Shown here: positions 56,640 to 64,000 of the stretch, piece by piece | Numbering within the stretch: position 1 is the first letter of the stretch | Layout of the letters: each line of letters starts with the position of its first letter | Assembly (NCBI GenBank): GCA_030374805.1 | Contig: JARGSG010000079.1 | Location: 62,001 to 126,000, forward strand | DNA length: 64,000 nt | Origin: Gracilaria gracilis | Taxonomy: Eukaryota; Rhodophyta; Florideophyceae; Gracilariales; Gracilariaceae | Reading direction: 5' to 3' | Notes under the pieces: generated by a model | Database searches by the model: none | Told to the model about the DNA's origin: nothing | Seen by the model: only the letters and a program-made list of their open reading frames with translations | Made by a program: the position numbers and the translations under genes

Positions 56640-57780
56640 GTTATGGGCCCAAAGGAGGATCTCTCTCCAAGCAACATCTTGGTACCACCGCGTCTACAAC
56701 CCGACACTGACAAGTTGCTATAGCGCGAGGCTGTACACGAATGGGCAGAGACCCTTCAGGCTTGCGCTAAAGGCGGAGACTCACGCGCCAAAGGAGCAGC
56801 TGCCACGTTGGGAATGCGATTATACCGCTCCTTAGAGTTTTCTAAGAAAGAACTTGTGAAGAAAGCCGTCCGTACAGGGCGAATTGGTATTGACACCTCT
56901 CTCGGAGGATACTACGATCAATCAGACTGAAGTTATAAAGAAGATTATCAACCTCGTAGCACGTGATTCTACAGTGGATAGGCTCAGGAGAATTGTACGC
57001 CTATACAAAGAAGTTACTTGCTGCAAGCGTAGAGCTGGGGAATCAATCTCCTCTTACATCGAACGATTCGCGGGTCCCGCTCTCTCTTATCTAAATCTCA
57101 CGAAAGCAGAGCAGGACTCCAGCGACAGCCAGAACTTCGCGATTATACTCATCCTTAACGCCGCCCTGTCCTCACAAACCTTTACGAACATCATTACTAA
57201 CTTGGTAGTGTCGGCGAAGAATAGGAGCTCACAAGATACGTCCGTCATCTCCATCTCGAGAGCGAGAATGGATAAGATTAAGGACGTCATGAAGTCAGCA
57301 AAGATAGGAGCTTTGGACGACTCCGATAAGACGTCATGTGCTGAATCAATCATCGCTGTAAAAGCCGCTATCTTACAACACGAGAAGCTCTATAGCTGTG
57401 AGGAGCTGTGCTCATGGATCGGCCTACAAGATGCAATCTGTGCATTAGACGAGGCGGGCTTAGAAGAAAAAGACCTTGAAGATATGCAGAAGGACGAATC
57501 CAAGCCCGAGGAATCTACGAAATCGTACTTGAACTCTAATAAGAGCTTCAAGAAGAACCGTAAACGCAAACGGGATTACGAAGGTAATAAGAGCACGCAC
57601 GAAGTCAACAAGGAGTCGCAGGAATCAAGCGGAACACAACCTACAGGAGACAACTTCAGGAAATATGCGGGCTCGCCAAACGAGAAAGGCGATAACGGTG
57701 TGCAATTCAGGCGTAATCATGGTGACAAGGCACAAAATGACAAAACGCCGAGAGATGAGAAGAAGCAGTATTTTCGATAA
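56604..57780 (+). pseudogene. Gag of copia element 3 (one TAG, one frameshift)
   Basis: Translation starts in the LTR (ATG 56604 or in-frame 56619), passes a TAG at 56721-56723 and continues (REAVHEWAETLQ, TGRIGIDTSLGG) until the frame must shift by one base around 56885-56935. The second frame (to TAA 57778-57780) encodes a helical capsid-like region (VDRLRRIVRLYKEV, GESISSYIERFAGPALSYL) and a lysine-rich polar tail (KSFKKNRKRKRDY) that may bind RNA in place of a zinc knuckle. No CCHC motif is seen. The rest of the element is intact, so these two lesions may be recent or may reflect recoding. Confidence 0.75.
57762..57780 (+). promoter_or_regulatory. Candidate gag-pol -1 frameshift site
   Basis: The pol frame becomes open at 57762 and gag ends at 57778-57780, so the two overlap by 19 bases with pol in the -1 phase. 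Four T residues at 57771-57774 let the tRNA on TTT (57772-57774) slip back onto TTT. There is no classical X-XXY-YYZ heptamer. The pol product has no ATG before its protease motif, which favours recoding. Confidence 0.45.
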
Positions 57781-60700
57781 GGGATTCCGGTAAGCCCTAT
57801 ACCGACCCGAATCCCATACTCGACGAGGGTATCCCAATATCCTCTGGGGGAATTACTGCGGCACTAATGCTTTGTGAGGCGCTTAACATGAAGTTCGAAC
57901 CATTTAAGCCGAGATCAACCTATCGCCGTGGTCGGGGACACAACTGCGTGCATTCTAAGAAGATCAATTGTTCATGGACACTACCGATCCAAGATATGAA
58001 CAATCAACTGATTGACCTGACTTTTGATCTATTCGATGACGAATCTCCGCTGACCATCGGTCTGGACGTGAAGCGATTCAGCGTGACAGATTTTTCCAAA
58101 GATCCCGCGACAATCACGATCAAAAGGCCGATGGATAAAGGACCGCGTACGCTTGCACTCTATATCGCATCCAACTCGATATATGACGCGAGGGCTCACG
58201 TCTTAATCACACCAACTATGAAGAATCTCCTTTCAACGAACGTTGAGAATACGAGGCCAAGCACACTTGTCAAGAGACTCCACAGGCTTACTCATGCACA
58301 TCCCGAAGAGATTGTCGCAATCTGCGAGCGAGCTGGTAAAGATCCTGAGGAAATAAGACAGGAAGCACGTTGGGTATCTCGGAATTGTGTCATATGTGCC
58401 GAATCTGGCATACCGCTACCATCAAAGAAGATCTCCATCACACATGTTAATGAAGCGTTTAACGTGAAAGTACAGGTTGACTATATGTTCTGCACTATAC
58501 GGAATACAAAGTACTTAGTCTTACATATTGTGGATTGTGGAACAGGGTACTCCGAGACAGTCATTGCAGATAATCGAGAAGCTCGTACAGCGATCTCCTT
58601 ACTGGAAACGGAATGGCTAAACCGACACGGATCTCCAAAGGCTATGTCAGCAGACGACGAATACAATTGTCGTGAAGTGAGAAGGTTCCTATCTGGTCGC
58701 GAAATCAATTTCAAAGCTCGACCCGTTAGAAGACACAATAAGACCGGCGTCGTGGAAAGGAAGAACGGAGTGATAAAACGCATACTCGAACGGCTGGAAA
58801 AAGAAAAGACGATCGGTACAGATAAAACCATACTGTCTCGAGCCACGTTCCTCTCAAATTGCTTCAGCGGTTCAAAGGTCCTGAGCTCTTTCGAGCTAGC
58901 GAAGGGCTACGCTCCATCGATTCTAGGAGCACCGACGCGCCTCGTGACCAATGAATTGATGGAAGCATATAAGGAACAGTCGGCGACGAGAGCGTTACAG
59001 CGAGCTATGAAGGGTCGTGACCATTCGGATCTCTCAGAATCGTCTATAAAACCCGGCGACGAAGTTTTATTCTACTTCGAGACGACGGCGAACAACGTGC
59101 CAGACGAATGGCGCAGTGCAATCGTGGTGAAGGCACACAAGCATTTCGTTGAAGTGAGGAGAACGCCTAAAAGTCAGATTTCTAGGACCGCATACGAGGA
59201 CATCCGGCTACGTCCCAACACCGATCTGGCTCGAGAGCTTTACGAAGGCCTCATGGAAGATTATATCGACCTCACCTTAACACCTGACTCGGAGAGTGAG
59301 GGTGAACAGGTTGTGCAGAGCGCAGCTTCTCTTATGACGTCAGTTATCACGAACAGAGATCGCGTGTTTAAAGACATGGGAAGCTACACGGACAAGCTGA
59401 TCAAGGAACCAGAGATGAGCGAGCGACACAACCTGAAATCAAGGGAGCAAGAGGTCCTTAAGAACATGCAAGATGTGTTAGGTTCTCGCCAGGTCTCAGC
59501 ATGGGAAGTGCAATTCGCACCACCGTGGATCCTCCAGAAAGCCGTGGATAAAGAGCATGACGATAACTGGATAAACGCCTACGAAGAGATCGACGAAAAG
59601 GACGTGCCGCGCGATGCAAACTTCATATCGACACATACCGTCTACAAGGTCAAGGAGGACGAAGAAGGTCATCGTAAGCTGAAAGCCCGTCTTGTCACCC
59701 ACGGGAACCGAGACGACTTCAAAGACGATATAAGAAAAGACTGCTCCAACGCCGATATGATTATCGTCAGGTTGCTAATCAGCGTCGCCCTGTGCCTCGG
59801 ATTCAGCTTCGGTGTAGCCGATATCAAGGGAGCTTTTCTTCAAAGCGGCCCTATCACAAGGGAGATATTCGTTAGACCGGCACGCGAGTTCAAAGAGAAG
59901 CATGGGGTGTTATGGAAACTTACGAAGTTGCCGTACGGAATCGTCGAGGCAGGGCGACAGTGGGCCAAACGCATCGAGTCATGGATGCTCGGTAAACAGG
60001 GACTATCCAGGGTTTACGGAGTAAACCAACTCTTCGTCAAACGCAACCACGGTGACGACATTTTACTGGTAATCGCCAAGATTGTTGACGACCTGTTAGT
60101 CGCCGGAACGCAGGCTAGCATCGCCGAATTCATGCACGAATTGCAGGACGAATTCGAAGTGGGAAAAGTTCGCTTCGGGAAGAAGCTATCATTCGCCGGC
60201 TGTGACATCATTGAAGACGAGGAAATGAACATCACGCTCTCTATGACGGCATACATGCAACGCCTATGGCCCATTGAGATCTCGCGTACACGACGTAGGG
60301 AAAGAGAAGACCGAGCTACCAAACAGGAAATGAAAGCATACCGATCACTCGCAGGTACACTAATGTACCTGGGATCCGCCGTACTTCCGCAAGCCTCGTA
60401 CGTCACATCCCATATGCAACAGGAGCTCGGAAACCTCAGAGTGAAACATCTGGTGAACGCTAACGCGATGACACAGGAGATATGCCAGCTGAGCCCGACA
60501 ATCAAGTACATCAGGCCTATGGGAGTCACTTTCGCGCGACTAATGAGCATGTCGGATGCATCACACGCGAACAATGATAACACCTACGGACAAACTGGCG
60601 TCATCACCGGACTGAAGTTCATAGCTGCTCTGAACGAAGAAGCAGTATTTCATCCAATTTACTGGACTAGTACCAAACAAAGACGGGTGACATATTCATC

Positions 60701-61079
60701 ATTCGGAGCAGAAATTCTCGCTTGCTCGGAGGCAGAGGATAGAGGTTATGATATGAAGGAGACCATCTCCGACATTTTTCCAGACATCAGCATAGGTCAT
60801 CAGATCCTGGTTGATTCGAAGGCGTTATTTGACACTATCACCACGCTACATGAATGCCGAGAGTTCAGGCTGAGGAAAACCGTAACCATGATAAGGGATG
60901 CATTTGAATCGGGAGAACTAGACCAGATAACATGGATTCCGGGCACTAGCAACATGGCCGATGCGTTAACGAAACGCAGCGCAAATCACTCCCTCCGGAT
61001 GAATGAAATGTTTGGAAAAGGCATATGGAGCATTGACGTATCCCAGAGTACGAGTCACGATCATGACTCCTGGCAATGA
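57762..61079 (+). CDS. Pol polyprotein of copia element 3: protease, integrase, reverse transcriptase, RNase H
   Basis: Open to TGA 61079; the first ATG is 57867, but homology begins earlier with ILDEGIPISSGGI at ~57815 (protease, D-E-G in place of D-T-G). Integrase has an HHCC finger (LHRLTHAHPEEI, RNCVICAES) and the D-D-E core (VQVDYMF, SADDEYN, VVERKNGVIKRIL). Reverse transcriptase shows KARLVTHGNRDDF, FGVADIKGAFLQ and IVDDLLVAG. RNase H shows SMSDASHANN, YSSFGAEILACSEAE, ILVDSKALFD and WIPGTSNMADALTKR. All catalytic residues expected are visible. These enzymes mature Gag-Pol, copy the RNA to cDNA and integrate it. The copy could supply active Pol if expressed. Confidence 0.93.
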   Translation, partial: EAVFSIRDSGKPYTDPNPILDEGIPISSGGITAALMLCEALNMKFEPFKPRSTYRRGRGHNCVHSKKINCSWTLPIQDMNNQLIDLTFDLFDDESPLTIGLDVKRFSVTDFSKDPATITIKRPMDKGPRTLALYIASNSIYDARAHVLITPTMKNLLSTNVENTRPSTLVKRLHRLTHAHPEEIVAICERAGKDPEEIRQEARWVSRNCVICAESGIPLPSKKISITHVNEAFNVKVQVDYMFCTIRNTKYLVLHIVDCGTGYSETVIADNREARTAISLLETEWLNRHGSPKAMSADDEYNCREVRRFLSGREINFKARPVRRHNKTGVVERKNGVIKRILERLEKEKTIGTDKTILSRATFLSNCFSGSKVLSSFELAKGYAPSILGAPTRLVTNELMEAYKEQSATRALQRAMKGRDHSDLSESSIKPGDEVLFYFETTANNVPDEWRSAIVVKAHKHFVEVRRTPKSQISRTAYEDIRLRPNTDLARELYEGLMEDYIDLTLTPDSESEGEQVVQSAASLMTSVITNRDRVFKDMGSYTDKLIKEPEMSERHNLKSREQEVLKNMQDVLGSRQVSAWEVQFAPPWILQKAVDKEHDDNWINAYEEIDEKDVPRDANFISTHTVYKVKEDEEGHRKLKARLVTHGNRDDFKDDIRKDCSNADMIIVRLLISVALCLGFSFGVADIKGAFLQSGPITREIFVRPAREFKEKHGVLWKLTKLPYGIVEAGRQWAKRIESWMLGKQGLSRVYGVNQLFVKRNHGDDILLVIAKIVDDLLVAGTQASIAEFMHELQDEFEVGKVRFGKKLSFAGCDIIEDEEMNITLSMTAYMQRLWPIEISRTRRREREDRATKQEMKAYRSLAGTLMYLGSAVLPQASYVTSHMQQELGNLRVKHLVNANAMTQEICQLSPTIKYIRPMGVTFARLMSMSDASHANNDNTYGQTGVITGLKFIAALNEEAVFHPIYWTSTKQRRVTYSSFGAEILACSEAEDRGYDMKETISDIFPDISIGHQILVDSKALFDTITTLHECREFRLRKTVTMIRDAFESGELDQITWIPGTSNMADALTKRSANHSLRMNEMFGKGIWSIDVSQSTSHDHDSWQ

Positions 61080-61105
61080 AATTCGATGTTGTAGGATACT
61101 AGCGC

Positions 61106-61114
61106 GACGGGGGG
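61106..61114 (+). promoter_or_regulatory. Polypurine tract of copia element 3
   Basis: GACGGGGGG lies two bases before the 3' LTR and is the expected plus-strand primer. Confidence 0.65.
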
Positions 61115-61116
61115 TG

Positions 61117-61379
61117 TGTTAGATTCTACGGGACACGCACGAAACACGTACAAGTCCCTACTCTGACGTACAACTTTCTATCAATCTAATAGCTTAGTCA
61201 TACGTCATCAGTATCCCAAAGGTCGCTGAGTATCCGTATATAAAGGCACATCGATTATCCCTGGAGCTCCCGAGAGAGAGCTCCGGTAGACCTCTGTGCC
61301 AACGTTTGTTGTTTGTGAACCATCCTCTCCCTACCGCGCACGTATGAACGTCCACTCTATGTCGGATGCTCAAGCCAAA
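61117..61379 (+). repeat. 3' LTR of copia element 3
   Basis: Matches the 5' LTR with five substitutions: A/G and T/C before the TATA box, C/T in the hairpin (leaving a G-U pair in RNA), T/C near the gag start and C/T in the gag N-terminus. The right end is uncertain by one or two bases. Confidence 0.92.
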
Positions 61380-61645
61380 ACTGTACCAATGGTACGAACG
61401 GTACAGGTAGCGTTACCATTGGTAGCAACAGTACAAGGTTGGACCCAGATGCCACCCGGCCGTCGTGCACATGTGGGCGGAACTGTATCCGGTCTCGTAT
61501 GGGGACAATAAATAAATTAATAAATTGTCGGACGTGCCAGGTGGCCACACATCGGTCATGTTTTGACCATGTAGCGAACATTTCCTCCATATACTGTAAT
61601 TATTTTGTCCCAACCGGGCCAATAACCAGGGTTCACAGGGGATGA
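61380..61645 (+). pseudogene. PHD-like zinc-finger fragment next to copia element 3
   Basis: A plus frame open from the LTR edge to TAG at 61645 gives a Gly/Thr/Asn/Ser-rich linker (TNGTNGTGSVTIGSNST), then a cysteine/histidine series: SCTCGRNC, LINCRTCQVATHRSCF and IYCNYF. Spacing C-x-C-x3-C ... C-x2-C-x4-H-x2-C ... C recalls a PHD finger, a histone-tail reader. No start codon lies downstream of the LTR, so the N-terminus is missing or on the other side of the insertion. The DNA for the linker contains the inverted pair TACCAATGGTA/TACCATTGGTA. Confidence 0.42.
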
Positions 61646-61759
61646 CTCCTACCACCAACAACAGCTCTCCCTCCTCTTCCACACCCAGAAAATCCAAGAC
61701 ATCTCCAGCATCCCCGTCTGCTCTATCTCCTCCTGTCTAATTCTTCCACTGGCCTCTCT

Positions 61760-63118
61760 TTCTCTCTCCCTAACAACCACCACCTTGACCGCATTGTCCT
61801 TTAAATCTCTTCCATCGCCTCCAACCGTGGCCACCGCAAAGCAGACAAACTCATCTCTGTCCTCCAAGACCCCATCTTCTCAAAATCCCCCTCTCAAAAC
61901 GCCATCTCCTCGGCTACCCATTGCCTCCAATTTCGAATAGACCTTTTCCAACTCCAAATCAGCATCATGGGTTTTACCCCCACCACACTCCGCAACCCCC
62001 AGCACCTCCTCACTGCCATCATCTTCAGAAAGGATGCAAACCAATTCCGTAAGCAGCCACCCACACTCGACTATCTTCACAACGTCTTCTTCTACCGCCT
62101 CACAAGCAACTTCCTCTTGATCTCCCTCCTCGAAAAAAAAGCAGTCCCAGCCGTCAAGCACTAAACTATGCAGTCATTCGATGACTCCTGCATCTTCCAC
62201 TCCCCCAGCACCACCGGTGTCGATTCTTTCATCCGCTTCGTTCAAGTGTATTCTGACAAGCTCTCCATCTCCCTAAAATCTTCTTCCATCACCTACTACC
62301 CCCTTCACTTTGCCCTCCGCAACTTTTTCTATTTCTGCCGCCACAAATACATCACCGACAACCTGAACCTGCTCGGCGACTTGAGAATCTTTTCCAGTCC
62401 GGCCATCCCTTCTCAACACCCCGATAGCATCCCCCAAACCTCGTACGGCATCGCGCGCTCTACCAAAATGGGTCTCATCAAGCACAAGATCTCCAACCTC
62501 CTGGAACTTCTTCTCACCTCCGGCCTCCATGGCTTCCGTCCTCGTGACGCTCATGGCTTTCTCCCACACAGTCACCAAATTATTGCCAGCTCCTGCGCCG
62601 ACATCCTCAAAGCAAAGGACATTGTTGGCATCTCCTATGGCACCCACCCCAAACATCCATGCCACAGATGTACCGCCTCCGCTTCAACCTCCATCTACAC
62701 ATCGCATCCCCTGCCCTTTGATCCCAGGCCCAGACCCTCGACGCGCGTAGACCACACTCCACCCTCCTCCAATATTCTGAGAAAGGCCTCCTTGCAAAAA
62801 AATTCAGATTAGTCCACAACACTAAGGAAGAGGCCCTTGAAGCTTTTCAATCCTTTTTTATCGGACAACACTCCTCCATATTTGAGCCTACCCTCTCCTC
62901 GACATCACCCCTCCTTCTTCCTTTAGAATACCTTCAACTTCAAAACGCTCCGGAACTTCCACCTCAGCATCTCCGAGCTCATCAACCAGGCAGTCATCGA
63001 AGACTCAAGTCAGAGGCCCTTTTCACCACCATTCGTTCCTTTAAGTCTCGTAGCTTTTTCAACGCCTTCCGCTCCTTTATCTTCAGACACACGAGCACCA
63101 TCCTTCCCGCCATCTAAA
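61760..63118 (+). pseudogene. Decayed unknown gene, pyrimidine-rich coding strand
   Basis: One frame runs from about 61760 to 62812 with only two stops, TAA at 61802-61804 and TAA at 62162-62164, about 350 codons. Readable parts include DKLISVLQDPIFSKSPSQN, CLQFRIDLFQLQISIMGF, FIRFVQVYSDKLSISLKS and KHKISNLLELLLTSGLHGF. Afterwards coding-like text continues in shifting frames to about 63115 (NTKEEALEAFQSFFIGQH, TTIRSFKSRSFFNAFRSF). I recognize no family. A repetitive-element protein or a dead host gene are both possible. Confidence 0.4.
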
Positions 63119-63796
63119 TGCACTCCCCACCTAAAATATGAGCATGGAACCTATACGATTGCAGCGAAATGACACGTGGGAACGTGCTTCGGAAGATGAT
63201 ACAAATCAAATTGTGGTGGCAGTATCAAATGCGCGTCCTACGGCATTGCGTGCGTACGGCATGTGTATGTGGCTGCGGCACGCACAGCGCTCGGCGGCGA
63301 AAGCGCCTGCCGTCTGCAAGGAGCAGTGAGATGGGTACGTGGAGCGGGTGCTGGTACCATGCAGCCGAGTCGATGGCCATGCGCGCCGGCGCCGGTGATG
63401 GGCGGCGCAATACCCCGTGGTAGAACGTCGGCGACATCTGCATGCCGCTGGACGCTCTGGACGACCGCTACAACACCAGGCGCAAACCGGCGGCGGCGAT
63501 GATTCCATCGAACGGACCGGCGACGGCACATAGACACGACGCTTCACCTTTATTGGCGGTGCCGACGAAACGGCGTAACGCTTGGGCTCACTGGGCGTGT
63601 GGAGCCCGGAAGCGAACCGCTCCAGCGAGCACGGCGGCAAGCGCTGTAAAGAAGAAGTCAGCGGTTTGTGCATCGCGGCTGGAAAACGAGGCGGCGCGGC
63701 GGTGGGGGGAAAGGCGGGATGATGGCGGCGAAGAGAAACGCACCTCTGGCTCACTTGGTCCGCTGTCCATGCGGAAGTAATTTATTTCAAATTTCT
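63119..63796. other. GC-rich region with overlapping frames, no gene assigned
   Basis: Open frames up to 182 codons occur on both strands because of the high GC content. None shows a domain and they overlap one another. Confidence 0.35.
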
Positions 63797-64000
63797 TTTA
63801 GCGAGTGACTGGGCAGCGGAACGGGGTGTCGTGGTGCTTCAACGGTGCAAAGATGAAACGCAACGACACCGAGGACCTGGGTATCGTGGGGCTTCATCGG
63901 TGCGCCGATGAAGCCCCACGCTACTCCGGTCCGCTCTCCCATAAAATATTCTTTTCGTGTTATTTTAACGAGTAGCTGGACACGGGAACCGGGGTGTCGT
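63797..64000 (+). repeat. Start of a 167-bp tandem repeat with a perfect hairpin
   Basis: TTTTAGCGAGTGACTGG... at 63797 recurs as TTTTAACGAGTAGCTGG... at 63964, both leading to GGGGTGTCGT, an offset of 167 bases. Only one unit and the first ~37 bases of the next are in the window. The unit holds a 16-bp perfect inverted repeat (63885-63900 and 63905-63920) with a TGCG loop. Confidence 0.6.

Larger units (their letters stand above)
56377..61379 (+). mobile_element. Ty1/copia element 3, young, near-complete
   Basis: 5,003 bp with two 263-bp LTRs differing at five positions (98.1% identity), a polypurine tract before the 3' LTR, gag with one TAG and one frameshift, and an uninterrupted 1,070-codon pol. 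The DEG-type protease motif, IVDD polymerase motif and LTR-overlapping gag start set it apart from elements 1 and 2. Flanks do not show a target duplication: ACAGT precedes the 5' LTR and ACTGT follows the 3' LTR, an inversion rather than a repeat. Confidence 0.93.

Noticed and set aside
61296-61511. 71-codon protein spanning the 3' LTR
   Set aside because: Its first part is the Gag N-terminus encoded by the LTR and the rest is flanking DNA in the wrong frame for the PHD-like segment.
1-64000. CRISPR arrays, bacterial operons, rRNA genes
   Set aside because: No short regularly spaced repeats with unique spacers, no ribosome-binding-site-led gene clusters and no rRNA-like conserved blocks were seen; the content is eukaryotic.

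Overview
The window is nuclear DNA from a eukaryote with compact, mostly intronless genes buried in transposon debris. A plastid-type uroporphyrinogen decarboxylase with a transit-peptide-like N-terminus, the GC-rich short genes and the mass of Ty1/copia relics together suggest an alga. A red alga is my best guess, but nothing here proves it.

Layout. 0-5.05 kb: decayed Ty1/copia element 1 with its 3' LTR. 5.4-7.7 kb: dispersed repeat copy A, carrying a 972-bp insertion (6-bp target duplication) and foldback MITE copy 1 (3-bp target duplication). 7.7-8.7 kb: PIF/Harbinger transposase relic. 10.5-15.2 kb: Ty1/copia element 2, whose gag is split by repeat copy B (5-bp target duplication). 15.5-17.3 kb: pogo-like transposase relic. 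18.1-19.9 kb: Ty3/gypsy fragment. 22.3 kb: foldback MITE copy 2. 25.2-25.9 kb: a small Cys-rich gene. 27.4-29.5 kb: gutted ROK1/DDX52-like helicase pseudogene. 30.2-33.8 kb: piggyBac-like, Tigger-like and hAT-like relics. 33.9 kb: foldback MITE copy 3. 36.9-40.1 kb: a pair of ~1-kb direct repeats around a second copy of the Cys-rich gene. 44.4-49.8 kb: a CACTA/tnp2-type transposon with an intact 1,100-residue transposase and a divergent 467-residue basic protein. 50.8-55.2 kb: host-gene island (EF-hand protein, uroporphyrinogen decarboxylase, membrane-anchored ubiquitin-like protein, FGGY sugar kinase). 56.4-61.4 kb: young Ty1/copia element 3 (LTRs differ at 5 of 263 positions, pol intact) inserted beside or into an unidentified gene. 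61.4-64 kb: PHD-like fragment, a decayed unknown gene and the start of a GC-rich tandem repeat.

The genes do not form one pathway; the window mainly records successive transpositions around a few host genes. Most notable are: (1) the decarboxylase, which keeps its known active-site residues but has two in-frame TAG codons, both where I expect leucine; (2) a two-member family of 76-residue proteins with nine invariant cysteines, duplicated together with promoter and 3' flank; (3) a ~434-bp near-palindromic foldback family built from 14 copies of a 6-base motif in alternating orientation. All family assignments are by eye from translated sequence; no database search was possible.
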